Positions 26,899-34,639 of a DNA stretch of 64,000 nucleotides are shown piece by piece. The stretch is taken from contig QXXF01000004.1 in NCBI GenBank assembly GCA_009911365.1, forward strand, positions 222,731 through 286,730, written 5' to 3'. Every line of letters begins with the position of its first letter. Within the stretch, counting starts at the first letter, position 1. The position numbers and the translations under genes were made by a program. The notes beneath the pieces were generated by a model. The model did not search any database, was not told where the DNA came from, and saw only the letters and a list, made by a program, of their open reading frames with translations. The stretch is from Clostridiales bacterium. GTDB taxonomy: Bacteria; Bacillota; Clostridia; Peptostreptococcales; Anaerovoracaceae.

Positions 26899-28194
26899 AT
26901 GAAATCAAAGAGGATAAAACCCCGGCGCATGGTGGTCCTGGGGTTTTTATGCGTGATATTGGCAGGTACAGGCCTCTTGATGCTGCCGGTATCTTCTTCG
27001 TCCGATAAGGGATTGAATCTGATCGACAGCCTGTTTACCTCCACCAGTGCTGTCTGCGTCACTGGTTTGTCATGTATTGATCCCGGACTGGAGCTTTCCA
27101 GCTTTGGGCAGGTGGTTTTGGGGCTTTTGATCCAGATCGGCGGACTAGGAATCACTTCCATAGGGATCATTGCGGCCTTGGCCGCGGGTGGGAAATTCGG
27201 GATCGGGAAACAAAGGCTGCTGAAAGAAGGGCTGAATCTATCGTGGGGAAAGGGCTTGATGGGCATCGTAAGGGCGGTATTGTACGTGACCATTATTTTT
27301 GAACTGGCAGGCGCGCTGCTCAGCTATTTCTCATTTTCCCAGCATCATGAGACGGGCCGGGCCATAGGTATCAGCCTGTTTCATTCCATTGCGTCATTCA
27401 ACAACGCAGGATTTGATATTCTGGGAAATTATAAGAGCCTTGGCGATTACAGGAGCGATTATTGGCTATGTTTTATTACCAGCGGGCTGGTGATATTTGG
27501 CGGCTTGGGCTTTTTTGTGATCAGTGAAATGGCTTCACGAAGGAAACCACGCCAGTGGAGCCTCCACACAAAAGTGGTCCTTTCAACGACTATAGTACTG
27601 CTGCTGCTAGGGACGCTATTAATGAAACTCACAGAAGGAGGTTCCTTTTCCTGGCTGGATGCGTTTTTTCAGAGCGTTTCTTCCCGGACCGCAGGTTTTG
27701 CCAGTGTATCCATAGGTGACATGAGTCAGGCGGGACTACTGGTGCTCATGGTTCTTATGTTCATCGGTGCGTCACCAGGCTCCACAGGCGGTGGAATCAA
27801 GACCACGACTTGTTTTGTTCTATTCCGCAAAGTGCAGAGCATTATTTTCAACAAGCACTGCAATGCTTTCCGGCGGCAAATCCCAGAGGATACCGTGGCA
27901 AAGGCGTTTCTAGTGTTCAACATGGCAGTGGGTGTGATTTTTCTCAGCACGTTTGTGCTGTGTCTCCAGGAACACACCTTTACCTTTGAGCAAATTTTCT
28001 TTGAAGCCATCAGTGGTTTCGCCACAACAGGTCTGTCCACAGGCATTACGCCTTTTTTGTCAGATGTTAGCAAAATCACGATTATTGTGACCATGTTCGT
28101 GGGCCGTCTGGGACCCCTGACCATGGCGACCATATGGATGAGCCGAGACATGTCAGCGGCCACCTATTCAGAAGAAGGCGTAGCTATTGGATGA
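26899..28194 (+). CDS. TrkH/KtrB-family potassium uptake channel subunit
   Basis: The 431-residue membrane protein has the fourfold M1-P-M2 repeat of the Trk/Ktr family. Selectivity-filter-like loops are visible as SAVCVTGL, SFNNAGFD, SRTAGFAS and GFATTGLSTG. It would form the ion-conducting K+ (often Na+-coupled) pore in the cytoplasmic membrane, gated by the RCK protein encoded 32 bases downstream. AAAGGCGGGA precedes ATG 26899; in-frame codons back to 26713 are not supported. The corresponding gene was deleted from copy A of the block. Confidence 0.93.
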   Translation: MKSKRIKPRRMVVLGFLCVILAGTGLLMLPVSSSSDKGLNLIDSLFTSTSAVCVTGLSCIDPGLELSSFGQVVLGLLIQIGGLGITSIGIIAALAAGGKFGIGKQRLLKEGLNLSWGKGLMGIVRAVLYVTIIFELAGALLSYFSFSQHHETGRAIGISLFHSIASFNNAGFDILGNYKSLGDYRSDYWLCFITSGLVIFGGLGFFVISEMASRRKPRQWSLHTKVVLSTTIVLLLLGTLLMKLTEGGSFSWLDAFFQSVSSRTAGFASVSIGDMSQAGLLVLMVLMFIGASPGSTGGGIKTTTCFVLFRKVQSIIFNKHCNAFRRQIPEDTVAKAFLVFNMAVGVIFLSTFVLCLQEHTFTFEQIFFEAISGFATTGLSTGITPFLSDVSKITIIVTMFVGRLGPLTMATIWMSRDMSAATYSEEGVAIG

Positions 28195-28226
28195 GGAAGC
28201 TGACACAGAAAAACTAGGAGGATATC

Positions 28227-28904
28227 ATGAAACAGGAAAAACGATCTGGATTTGGAATCATTGGACTAGGACGGTTTGGCATGGCGCTGGCAAAGACGCT
28301 GGCAGAATCCGGCGCAGAGGTTCTGGTGATTGACAGTGATGAAAACAAATTACGTCAGGTGCGAAGCTACGTGCAAGATGCCTTTCGCTTAGGAAAGCTG
28401 ACCAAGGAAGCACTGGAGGAAACTGGGATCGGAGAATGCGAAACAGTAGTGATCTGCATTGGCGACAAGGTGGATGTAAGTATGTTGTCTACTCTGAACG
28501 TGCTGAACCTAGGGGTTCCCAGAGTCATTTCCAAGGCGGACAGTATCGAACACGGCATCATTTTGGAGCGGATCGGCGCAGAGGTGGTACATCCAGAAAT
28601 GGAGACAGCGACAAGACTGGCCGCGGTGCTGCTGGGTTCCAAGGCCATTGATTTGATGCGTCTCAATGATGGATACGTGATTTCAGAGATTAAAGTGAAC
28701 GAGCGCCTGCAGGGCTGGCAGCTGCGGGACCTGCATTTGGAAAAATATGATCTCAAATTAGTAGCTTTAGAAAAAGAGCCAGACCAGACCATCCTGGACT
28801 GCTCGGAAGAAGAGGTCCTAAACGTAGATGACGCGATCTTAGTGTTGGGGAAATTCGCAGATGCGGAGCGATTCGAGCGGAAAGTGATGAATCGGAGAAA
28901 TTGA
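28227..28904 (+). CDS. TrkA/KtrA-family potassium channel gating protein
   Basis: The 225-residue cytoplasmic protein has an N-terminal RCK_N Rossmann domain (GFGIIGLGRFGMALAKTLAE, acidic VIDSDENK) and a C-terminal RCK_C domain (about 140-220). It binds nucleotides such as ATP/ADP and gates the TrkH-type pore. TAGGAGG precedes ATG 28227. Its remnant at 14808-15187 shows which segment was lost in copy A. Confidence 0.93.
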   Translation: MKQEKRSGFGIIGLGRFGMALAKTLAESGAEVLVIDSDENKLRQVRSYVQDAFRLGKLTKEALEETGIGECETVVICIGDKVDVSMLSTLNVLNLGVPRVISKADSIEHGIILERIGAEVVHPEMETATRLAAVLLGSKAIDLMRLNDGYVISEIKVNERLQGWQLRDLHLEKYDLKLVALEKEPDQTILDCSEEEVLNVDDAILVLGKFADAERFERKVMNRRN

Positions 28905-28909
28905 AAGGA

Positions 28910-29494
28910 TTATTTTATGATATGAAATCTATTTTTCTCAAAAACGATCAGACCGTCTTCCCGCATATGAGATGGTTCCCTGGTAAGAGCACTGCGGTCA
29001 GCGCATGAATATTCAGCCAATTCCATCCTACTCAGAGGTATTTCGAATTCGTGGGAGCCATATTTTTCTACCTGATTGAACAAGTAAGTTAAAATTTTGT
29101 CCCGCAGGGATTTCCGAGATATCGTCTCCATTTTTTCGATTAACTGAACGTTCTTGTCACTGATGAGCCGCACCATGTTTTCAATGAGACGATGATGGAA
29201 TCCGCAGGTCATGTCGCAGGTATGGATCACTTTGTGAAAGGGGAGGAACAGCACTTCACTGCTTGCAGCAGCCTGAAACACCACCTTTGAGTGGAGGAAA
29301 CTGCCACAGGAAAAGTTTCCCCTAGCAACTTGCCCTGCTGGATGTTCATCAGCATGGAAACACCGCCGTTATCGTATTCCTTTTTCATAGGTTTTCAGAT
29401 GACCGCCCAAACAAGCTAACATGGCCGAAAGGCTTTCTTCCTTAATGCCAATGCCCTTGAACAGTGCCAATAGCTGTTTCGTATAAGTCTGCAT
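28910..29494 (-). pseudogene. Crp/Fnr-family regulator, inactivated (copy B)
   Basis: Compared with the intact gene at 15193-15855, this copy joins KTYEKG directly to KEYDNGGVSM, deleting about 25 residues of the effector domain at an AAAAAGG repeat. One base is missing in the segment matching GETFACGSF, so the frame breaks again. The dimer helix and HTH (ELAEYSCADRSALTRE) are still open, but no start would translate them with the sensor domain. It retains the ribosome site and ATG at 29494. Confidence 0.88.
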
Positions 29495-29584
29495 AAACAC
29501 CTCCCTGGATCCAATGTGATGTGGGTGCATTTTATTATAAAAAGAAGAAATCACAATAATAAATTTCAAATAATTTTGTATTTA

Positions 29585-29600
29585 TGTTGCGGGCGCAACG
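29585..29600. promoter_or_regulatory. Palindromic operator candidate (copy B)
   Basis: TGTTGC-GGGC-GCAACG is the counterpart of the perfect dyad at 15946-15961 and differs by one arm base and the spacer. It lies between the dead crp copy and the intact oxidase-like gene, so the copy-A regulator could still use it. Confidence 0.55.
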
Positions 29601-29669
29601 TTTAAATCCATCCGAAGCTGATAAACGAAGTGAAAATGAAACCAAAATAACCAAAGGAGGCAATGAAAA

Positions 29670-30155
29670 ATGAAAAGAGAAATGTATAAAAAAGAACGGC
29701 AAATGTCAGATGCGGACGCTATCAAAGCGTGTCAGAGCGGAAACCACGGGACCCTGTCCATGATCGGAGACAATGGGTACCCTTATGCCACTCCAGTGAA
29801 TTATATTTATATGGATGGAAAAATATACATACACTCCGCAAAGTACGGATACAAAGTGGACTGCATTGATCAGAACAATAAAGTCTGCTTTTCCGCTATC
29901 ATCAATGCCAAAGTAGAGCAGAGCAAATTCACTGCGGCGTTTCAGAGCATCATTGCCACAGGCAAGATCCACGCTGTGAAAGATGAAGGCGAACGAAGGA
30001 AAGTTTTAGAACAGTTCATTTACAAACTGTGTCCAGACTTTATTGAAGACGGCATGAAATTTGTAGATGGCGCAATCGGCAAAACGCTGCTTTTATGCAT
30101 GGATATCGAGGAAATGACCGGGAAAGAAAACTTAGCCACATCCTTTGATGTATAG
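29670..30155 (+). CDS. Pyridoxamine-5'-phosphate-oxidase-like protein, copy B
   Basis: The 161-residue paralogue of the protein at 16031-16516 conserves the split-barrel blocks (GNHGTLSMIGDNGYPYATP; YIHSAKYGYKVDC; INAKVEQSKFTAAFQSI). Differences are mostly conservative (E/D, V/I, N/D), which points to continuing selection. AAAGGAGG precedes ATG 29670. FMN or heme binding is expected from the family; the substrate is unknown. Confidence 0.87.
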   Translation: MKREMYKKERQMSDADAIKACQSGNHGTLSMIGDNGYPYATPVNYIYMDGKIYIHSAKYGYKVDCIDQNNKVCFSAIINAKVEQSKFTAAFQSIIATGKIHAVKDEGERRKVLEQFIYKLCPDFIEDGMKFVDGAIGKTLLLCMDIEEMTGKENLATSFDV

Positions 30156-30263
30156 AAGTTTTGGCGGGAATAGATAGAAAAGTAAGGAACTCTATCTTTC
30201 GTGGGGTGCGATCGCTGATGATTTGTGGTAGAGTAAAGAAGACAAGGAAAGGAGAACGGCAAT

Positions 30264-30848
30264 ATGGACACAAAAAAGATCGGTTCAGAGATCGCAGAGC
30301 TGCGAAAGGCAAAGGGCTGGACGCAGAGACAGCTGGCAGAGCAACTGCATGTTACGGATAAAGCCGTCAGCAAGTGGGAAACCGGCCAGGGGTGCCCGGA
30401 TATTTCGCTGTTGGGGGTGCTTTCTGAAGTCATGGAAGTCAGTTTGGAAAATCTGTTAGAAGGGGATATTAGCCCCAATGAAAGGGATAGAGGAAATATG
30501 AAACGAATGAAATTCTACATCTGCCCCATCTGTGGGACCGTGTTGACCGCCACTGGACAGGCAGAGATCACCTGCTGTGGTAGAAAGCTGTCGGCATTGG
30601 CCGCAAAGCCAGTGGATGAAGGACATCAGCCCACGGTGGAGTTTATTGAAAACGATTATTATGTGGCATTTGACCACCCTATGACAAAAGAACATTATCT
30701 CGCCTTTGCGGCGTGGGTGACTTATGACCAGATGTTGCTCATGAGGCTTTATTCGGAGCAAGACGCAGAAGTACGCTTTCCAAAGATCAAAAAGGGAAAG
30801 CTATACATTTATTGCAATCAGGATGGGCTGTGGGAAGTCCGTCTTTAG
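30264..30848 (+). CDS. XRE-family regulator fused to a desulfoferrodoxin-like C-terminal domain
   Basis: Residues 1-65 form an HTH of the Cro/C1 type (IAELRKAKGWTQRQLAEQ; DKAVSKWETGQGCPDISLL). Residues 85-125 contain a Cys-rich zinc or iron knuckle (CPICGTVL, then CCGRKL). The remainder (HYLAFAAWVTYDQMLLMRLY, ending IYCNQDGLWE) resembles the desulfoferrodoxin/neelaredoxin Ig-like fold. Such fusions recur in anaerobic Firmicutes and may sense redox state or metal. AAAGGAG precedes ATG 30264. A bidirectional-looking terminator follows at 30930. Confidence 0.82.
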   Translation: MDTKKIGSEIAELRKAKGWTQRQLAEQLHVTDKAVSKWETGQGCPDISLLGVLSEVMEVSLENLLEGDISPNERDRGNMKRMKFYICPICGTVLTATGQAEITCCGRKLSALAAKPVDEGHQPTVEFIENDYYVAFDHPMTKEHYLAFAAWVTYDQMLLMRLYSEQDAEVRFPKIKKGKLYIYCNQDGLWEVRL

Positions 30849-30929
30849 AGCAAGACATATGTCAAGCTGTCTGGATCCTTTAAAATTTTGGGTAACAGCA
30901 GTGCTTATTTCGCTCCCAATATCAAAAAA

Positions 30930-30967
30930 GAGTTCGCCAAACTTATACTTTGACGAACTTTTTTTAA
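30930..30967. terminator. Terminator between convergent genes
   Basis: AGTTCGCCAAA pairs with TTTGACGAACT (one mismatch) and T-runs lie on both sides (TTTTTTT on plus, CTTTTTT on minus). It can end the XRE-fusion gene and the facing recombinase gene. Confidence 0.7.
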
Positions 30968-30998
30968 TGTTTCTTTTTCAAGATGGAGGTGCGAGCGA

Positions 30999-31601
30999 TC
31001 ACAAATCGAGGCGTTTCACATGCTGAAAAAAATAAGTCCTGCCCACGCCTAGGGCTTCTAGAGCTTCAGGCAGTTTTATTTCTTTTGTGCGCCATTTCCT
31101 CACGACCCTTTCAAAATCCTCTGGCAGCGGTTTCCCAGGATTTCCAAAATGAATGCCCCGTTTTTTTGCGGCGGCGATCCCCTCTTCTTGCCGTTTCCTG
31201 ATGTTTTCTCGTTCCTTTTGGGCAACATAGGCCAAGATCTGCAGCACGAGATCGGCCATGAAAAGGCCAGTCAGATCGCCATCTCGGGATCGAGTGTCTA
31301 GCAGCGGCATGTCCAGCACAACGATATCCACATGCTTTGCTTTTGTCAGTACGCGCCACTGCTCTAAAATTTCCTCATAATTGCGCCCTAGGCGATCCAT
31401 GGAATGGATCACAAGAACATCTCCGTCCTGCAGTTTTTCGATCAGTTGTTGGTACGCAGGACGGTTGAAATCTTTGCCGCTTTGTTTGTCCAGATAAATA
31501 TTCTTTTCTGGAACAGGGAAATTGCGCAGTGCGATTTTCTGTCTGGCTTCATTTTGGTCTTTTGCGGATACGCGCATGTATCCGTAGGTTTTGTTTGGCA
31601 T
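30999..31601 (-). CDS. Serine recombinase (resolvase/invertase family), orphan
   Basis: The 200-residue protein has the resolvase catalytic domain (GYMRVSAKDQNEARQ with the nucleophile Ser near residue 12; [24 protein letters not shown]). The E-helix region (LQILAYVAQKERENIRKRQ) and a short C-terminal HTH (ALEALGVGRTYFFQH) follow. Size matches small site-specific recombinases. No transposon ends or partner genes are visible. A relative with the same arrangement lies at 63353-63949. The plus-strand Cterm shadow is not a gene. Confidence 0.9.
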   Translation of the reverse strand: MPNKTYGYMRVSAKDQNEARQKIALRNFPVPEKNIYLDKQSGKDFNRPAYQQLIEKLQDGDVLVIHSMDRLGRNYEEILEQWRVLTKAKHVDIVVLDMPLLDTRSRDGDLTGLFMADLVLQILAYVAQKERENIRKRQEEGIAAAKKRGIHFGNPGKPLPEDFERVVRKWRTKEIKLPEALEALGVGRTYFFQHVKRLDL

Positions 31602-31747
31602 CTGGTTGCTCCTTTCTTTGATTGGATGAGACTCATTATGAATGACCTCATTTCCGCTGGTTTTATTCTAAATGATAAATAGGAAAGATTTCCACTGTCA
31701 GCACAGTAGTTTTTGTTAATGAAATTTTAAAAACAGGCACAAAATGC

Positions 31748-31776
31748 TTGACAAATAATATTATATGAAATATAGT
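31748..31776 (+). promoter_or_regulatory. Promoter with PadR-type operator
   Basis: TTGACA (31748-31753), a 17-base spacer and TATAGT (31771-31776) form a strong sigma-A promoter. The near-dyad TATTATATgaaATATAGTA overlaps the -10 box, as expected for autoregulation by the PadR protein encoded 43 bases downstream. Confidence 0.75.
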
Positions 31777-31818
31777 ATTAATCGAAAAACAATATAATAC
31801 AGAAAAGAGGGAGGGAAC

Positions 31819-32139
31819 ATGGGATTTAAAATTGAATCAGCTTTGCTGGAAGCGTGTGTACTTGCCGTATTGTCAAAAGACGATACATATGGCTATGTGC
31901 TGACCCAATCTATGAAAAAAGTGCTGGATATTTCGGAATCCACGCTTTACCCAGTCTTGCGCCGTCTGCAAAAGGACGAATATCTGCGGACTTACGACCA
32001 GCCCTTTCAAGGGCGAAACCGACGATATTACAGCGTGACAGAAAAGGGAAAGCAAAAGTGTGAAACGTACAAGGGAGAATGGAAAGACTACAAGGAGCGA
32101 ATCGACTCCTTACTAAATGGGGGTGGAAACAATGAATAG
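31819..32139 (+). CDS. PadR-family transcriptional regulator
   Basis: The 106-residue winged-helix repressor has the PadR signature (GYVLTQSMKKVLDISESTLY; LRRLQKDEYL; YYSVTEKGK). GAGGGAGG precedes ATG 31819. It leads an operon with a DUF1700 and a DUF4097 protein, a combination common in Firmicutes and associated with envelope stress; the PadR protein presumably represses the operon. Confidence 0.93.
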   Translation: MGFKIESALLEACVLAVLSKDDTYGYVLTQSMKKVLDISESTLYPVLRRLQKDEYLRTYDQPFQGRNRRYYSVTEKGKQKCETYKGEWKDYKERIDSLLNGGGNNE

Positions 32140-32743
32140 GCAGGAATTCATGTATCGGCTAGCAGCCGAATTGTCGATGCTGCCGCGGGAAGAGACGCTG
32201 GCAGCCATGGAGTACTATGATGAATATTTCGATGAAGCGGGTCCAGACCGGGAGCAGGAAGCCATCCGGGAGCTAGGAAGTCCGGAAAAAATCGCAGCTC
32301 AGATTAAAGGCGATTACGCCATGCGTCAGCTGGTAGAGCCAGGCATGGGAAAGAGCCCAAGAAAAGGCATGAGAGCTTTCTTGTGGGTCATCCTCGGTGT
32401 GTTCGCGGCACCAGTCGCCCTTCCAGTTGCGATTGCGTTGGGTGTCTGCGTTCTGGCTATATTCATCTGTCTGTTTGCTGTAGTGATTTCTCTGGTCATC
32501 GCCTTTGGAGCGACTTGCGCCAGCGGGATCGCATTGGTGGGCGTAGGGATCGCCGGTTTGTCAGGAAGCGTGGCCGGGGGGATCATGCTCATTGGCATGG
32601 GGTTGGTTGCTGCGGGGATCACGGCTATTTTGTGTGTAGGTGTCGCTATAGGAGGCCAGACCGTTGTTCGCCTTTTGGCAAAGCGGCTGCGGAAAGGTTA
32701 TGACCGCTGGCAGGCGCGGCGGCTGGAAAAGGAGGAAAAATAA
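32132..32743 (+). CDS. DUF1700/HAAS-domain membrane protein
   Basis: The 203-residue protein begins with the HAAS helical domain (MNRQEFMYRLAAELSML; EYYDEYFDEAG; ELGSPEKIAAQI) and continues with several Gly/Ala-rich membrane segments (about 80-175). ATG 32132 overlaps the PadR stop by 8 bases and has GGGGGTGG upstream. HAAS proteins pair with PadR repressors and may modulate their release, but the mechanism is not established. Confidence 0.88.
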   Translation: MNRQEFMYRLAAELSMLPREETLAAMEYYDEYFDEAGPDREQEAIRELGSPEKIAAQIKGDYAMRQLVEPGMGKSPRKGMRAFLWVILGVFAAPVALPVAIALGVCVLAIFICLFAVVISLVIAFGATCASGIALVGVGIAGLSGSVAGGIMLIGMGLVAAGITAILCVGVAIGGQTVVRLLAKRLRKGYDRWQARRLEKEEK

Positions 32744-32744
32744 A

Positions 32745-33608
32745 ATGACACGGGGAATGAGAAAATTTTTGATTGTCTGCGGGATTGTCATCAGCGTAGG
32801 ACTGCTCTTGAGCTTGGTAGGCTGGATTCTTGGGGGAATGAAAGGACTGGCAGGAGTGGAAGACAAAGTATCGTGGATCTCTTTTGGCGGACATGGAGCG
32901 GAAGCGCGCAGCATGAAGGTGGAGCCATTTTCCTCCATTGCTTTGGATTGCGACATGGGCAGCGTGGAATTGATCCAAAGTGACAGTTTTTCTGTGGAAA
33001 TGAGCTATGACAAAAAAGTTGGCGCACCAGAGGTGACGGTGGAAGGCGAGACCTTGGACATCACATCTCAGTGGCATAAGGGCTGGTGGCTGAACTTCAA
33101 TGTGTTCAAAGGCCGGGATTATGCGGATACGAAAGTGAAGATTTATTATCCAAAGGGCACCGTGTTCAAAAATGTGCAGCTGGAAAACGACATGGGGGAT
33201 ATAAACTTGAAAGGCGTCCAGGCGGAAGCCATTAATGTTGTTTCCAACTGCGGAGATGTAAAGCTAGACAGCGTCGCAACGGATTCTCTGCGTATGGAAT
33301 GTGACATGGGTGATATGGATGCTCAAAATATCCAGACAAAAGGTGTAGACGTGGAGGCTAACATGGGTAATATTAAACTGACGGGAGCCCTCGGGGGAAC
33401 TACAAAAGTCAGCTGCGACATGGGAGAATGCGTATTAGAGACAAAGCTGGACAAAAAATATTACAGCATCCATACGGACATTGACATGGGAGAATGCTCC
33501 ATTGATGGTCAAAACGTAGGTGCTGTTCATACGATCGTAAATGATACGGCTGAAAACAACATCAACGTGGAGGCTAACGCCGGAGACGTGGAGATCAATT
33601 TTCGCTAA
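32745..33608 (+). CDS. DUF4097 beta-solenoid adhesin-like protein
   Basis: The 287-residue protein has an N-terminal membrane anchor (FLIVCGIVISVGLLLSLVGW) and an extracellular right-handed beta-helix built from repeats of about 20-25 residues. Each repeat is marked by a (C/N)xMG turn: CDMGSVEL, NDMGDINL, ECDMGDMD, ANMGNIKL, CDMGECVL, DMGECSID. AAAGGAGG precedes ATG 32745. It completes the PadR-DUF1700-DUF4097 operon and is followed by a terminator. Confidence 0.88.
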   Translation: MTRGMRKFLIVCGIVISVGLLLSLVGWILGGMKGLAGVEDKVSWISFGGHGAEARSMKVEPFSSIALDCDMGSVELIQSDSFSVEMSYDKKVGAPEVTVEGETLDITSQWHKGWWLNFNVFKGRDYADTKVKIYYPKGTVFKNVQLENDMGDINLKGVQAEAINVVSNCGDVKLDSVATDSLRMECDMGDMDAQNIQTKGVDVEANMGNIKLTGALGGTTKVSCDMGECVLETKLDKKYYSIHTDIDMGECSIDGQNVGAVHTIVNDTAENNINVEANAGDVEINFR

Positions 33609-33706
33609 TTAGAGGAGGACCGAGATTCCGCAGAAAGGGAACAAAGTTTCGGGCTGGAACTTTTGGCCTGATTTCAATAAAGTGTGTATCATGATGGGGA
33701 TAAATG

Positions 33707-33750
33707 AGGCTGCCAGCGCAAGAAAAAATCCACTTGCGGGGCAGCCTTTT
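33707..33750 (+). terminator. Terminator of the PadR operon
   Basis: AGGCTGC...CGCAAG pairs with CTTGCG...GCAGCCT, followed by TTTT. The long stem has one internal bulge. Confidence 0.8.
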
Positions 33751-33756
33751 CAAGGC

Positions 33757-33793
33757 AAGAAAAGAGGAACAAGCATCAAAGACTCGTTCCTCT
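33757..33793 (-). terminator. Terminator of the rubrerythrin gene
   Basis: On the minus strand AGAGGAAC (33793-33786) pairs with GTTCCTCT (33770-33763), followed by TTTCTTG. Confidence 0.8.
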
Positions 33794-33822
33794 GTAAAGC
33801 CTTATTTCATGTAATCTCCAGC

Positions 33823-34365
33823 TTAGCCAAAGTATCTCTTCAGCAGACCTTCAAATGCGCAGCCATGTCTAGCTTCGTCTTTTGCCATTTCGTGAACAGT
33901 GTCATGGATCGCATCCAGGTTCTGGTCTTTCGCCATCTTAGCGAGAGCTTTCTTGCCAGCACAAGCACCGTTTTCAGCGTCAACACGCATTTCCAGGTTT
34001 TTCTTTGTGGAATCTGTAACGACTTCGCCCAGCAGTTCCGCAAACTTCGCAGCGTGTTCAGCTTCTTCCCATGCTGCCTTTTCCCAGTACAGACCGATTT
34101 CAGGATAACCTTCTCTATGAGCGACTCTTGCCATTGCCAGATACATGCCCACTTCTGTGCATTCGCCTGTGAAGTTTTCTTTCAGGCCTTCAATGATTTT
34201 AGGGTCAACACCCTGAGCAACGCCTACAACATGCTGATCAGCCCATTCTTTCTTTCCTTCCTGAGCCTTTACGAATTTTTCTGCGGCAGCCTTGCACTGT
34301 GGGCACTGTGCTGGTGGTTCTGCGCCTTCATGAGTATAACCGCAAACTGAACATGTCCATTTCAT
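33823..34365 (-). CDS. Reverse rubrerythrin
   Basis: The 180-residue protein carries an N-terminal rubredoxin-like domain ([14 protein letters not shown] at residues about 5-24) followed by the ferritin-like di-iron domain ([54 protein letters not shown]). This domain order is the reverse of classical rubrerythrin and is characteristic of clostridial peroxide/oxygen reductases that use NADH via partner proteins. TAGGAGGTAG precedes the ATG. It is a single gene with its own terminator and marks an anaerobic lifestyle with oxygen defence. Confidence 0.95.
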   Translation of the reverse strand: MKWTCSVCGYTHEGAEPPAQCPQCKAAAEKFVKAQEGKKEWADQHVVGVAQGVDPKIIEGLKENFTGECTEVGMYLAMARVAHREGYPEIGLYWEKAAWEEAEHAAKFAELLGEVVTDSTKKNLEMRVDAENGACAGKKALAKMAKDQNLDAIHDTVHEMAKDEARHGCAFEGLLKRYFG

Positions 34366-34543
34366 AGTTTTCTACCTCCTAAATAATGATTCGAATTTGT
34401 ATTTATGTAGGAAATACCATCTTAGATATTTCCGGAGCATCAACAAAGCCGATTTCCCGAAAGCAATGATCGAAAGGTGACTTTGTCATACTCTAGTTAT
34501 ACCACTTTTTCCATGGATAAAACAACCTTTTTTTTGTCCAGTC

Positions 34544-34572
34544 TTTACCTTTTACAAAAAAAAAGGTATAAT
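34544..34572 (+). promoter_or_regulatory. Promoter of the solute-binding protein operon
   Basis: TTTACC (34544-34549), 17-base spacer, TATAAT (34567-34572). The start codon lies about 60 bases downstream. Confidence 0.7.
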
Positions 34573-34639
34573 TTATGATATGTACGCAAAGGGGCGGATG
34601 AAATCATTGGGGATTGGTTTAAGGAGCGGAGATAAGGGT

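Larger units (their letters stand above)
24135..30155 (+). repeat. Right copy (B) of the segmentally duplicated block
   Basis: The order and orientation match copy A: vanW remnant (24145-25173, minus), coiled-coil gene (25932-26654, minus), trkH-trkA (26899-28904, plus), crp remnant (28910-29494, minus) and oxidase-like gene (29670-30155, plus). The left edge coincides with the conserved sequence just past the vanW stop; the right edge with the stop of the oxidase-like gene. Copy B is shorter because it lacks the insert of about 6 kb of copy A. Confidence 0.88.
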
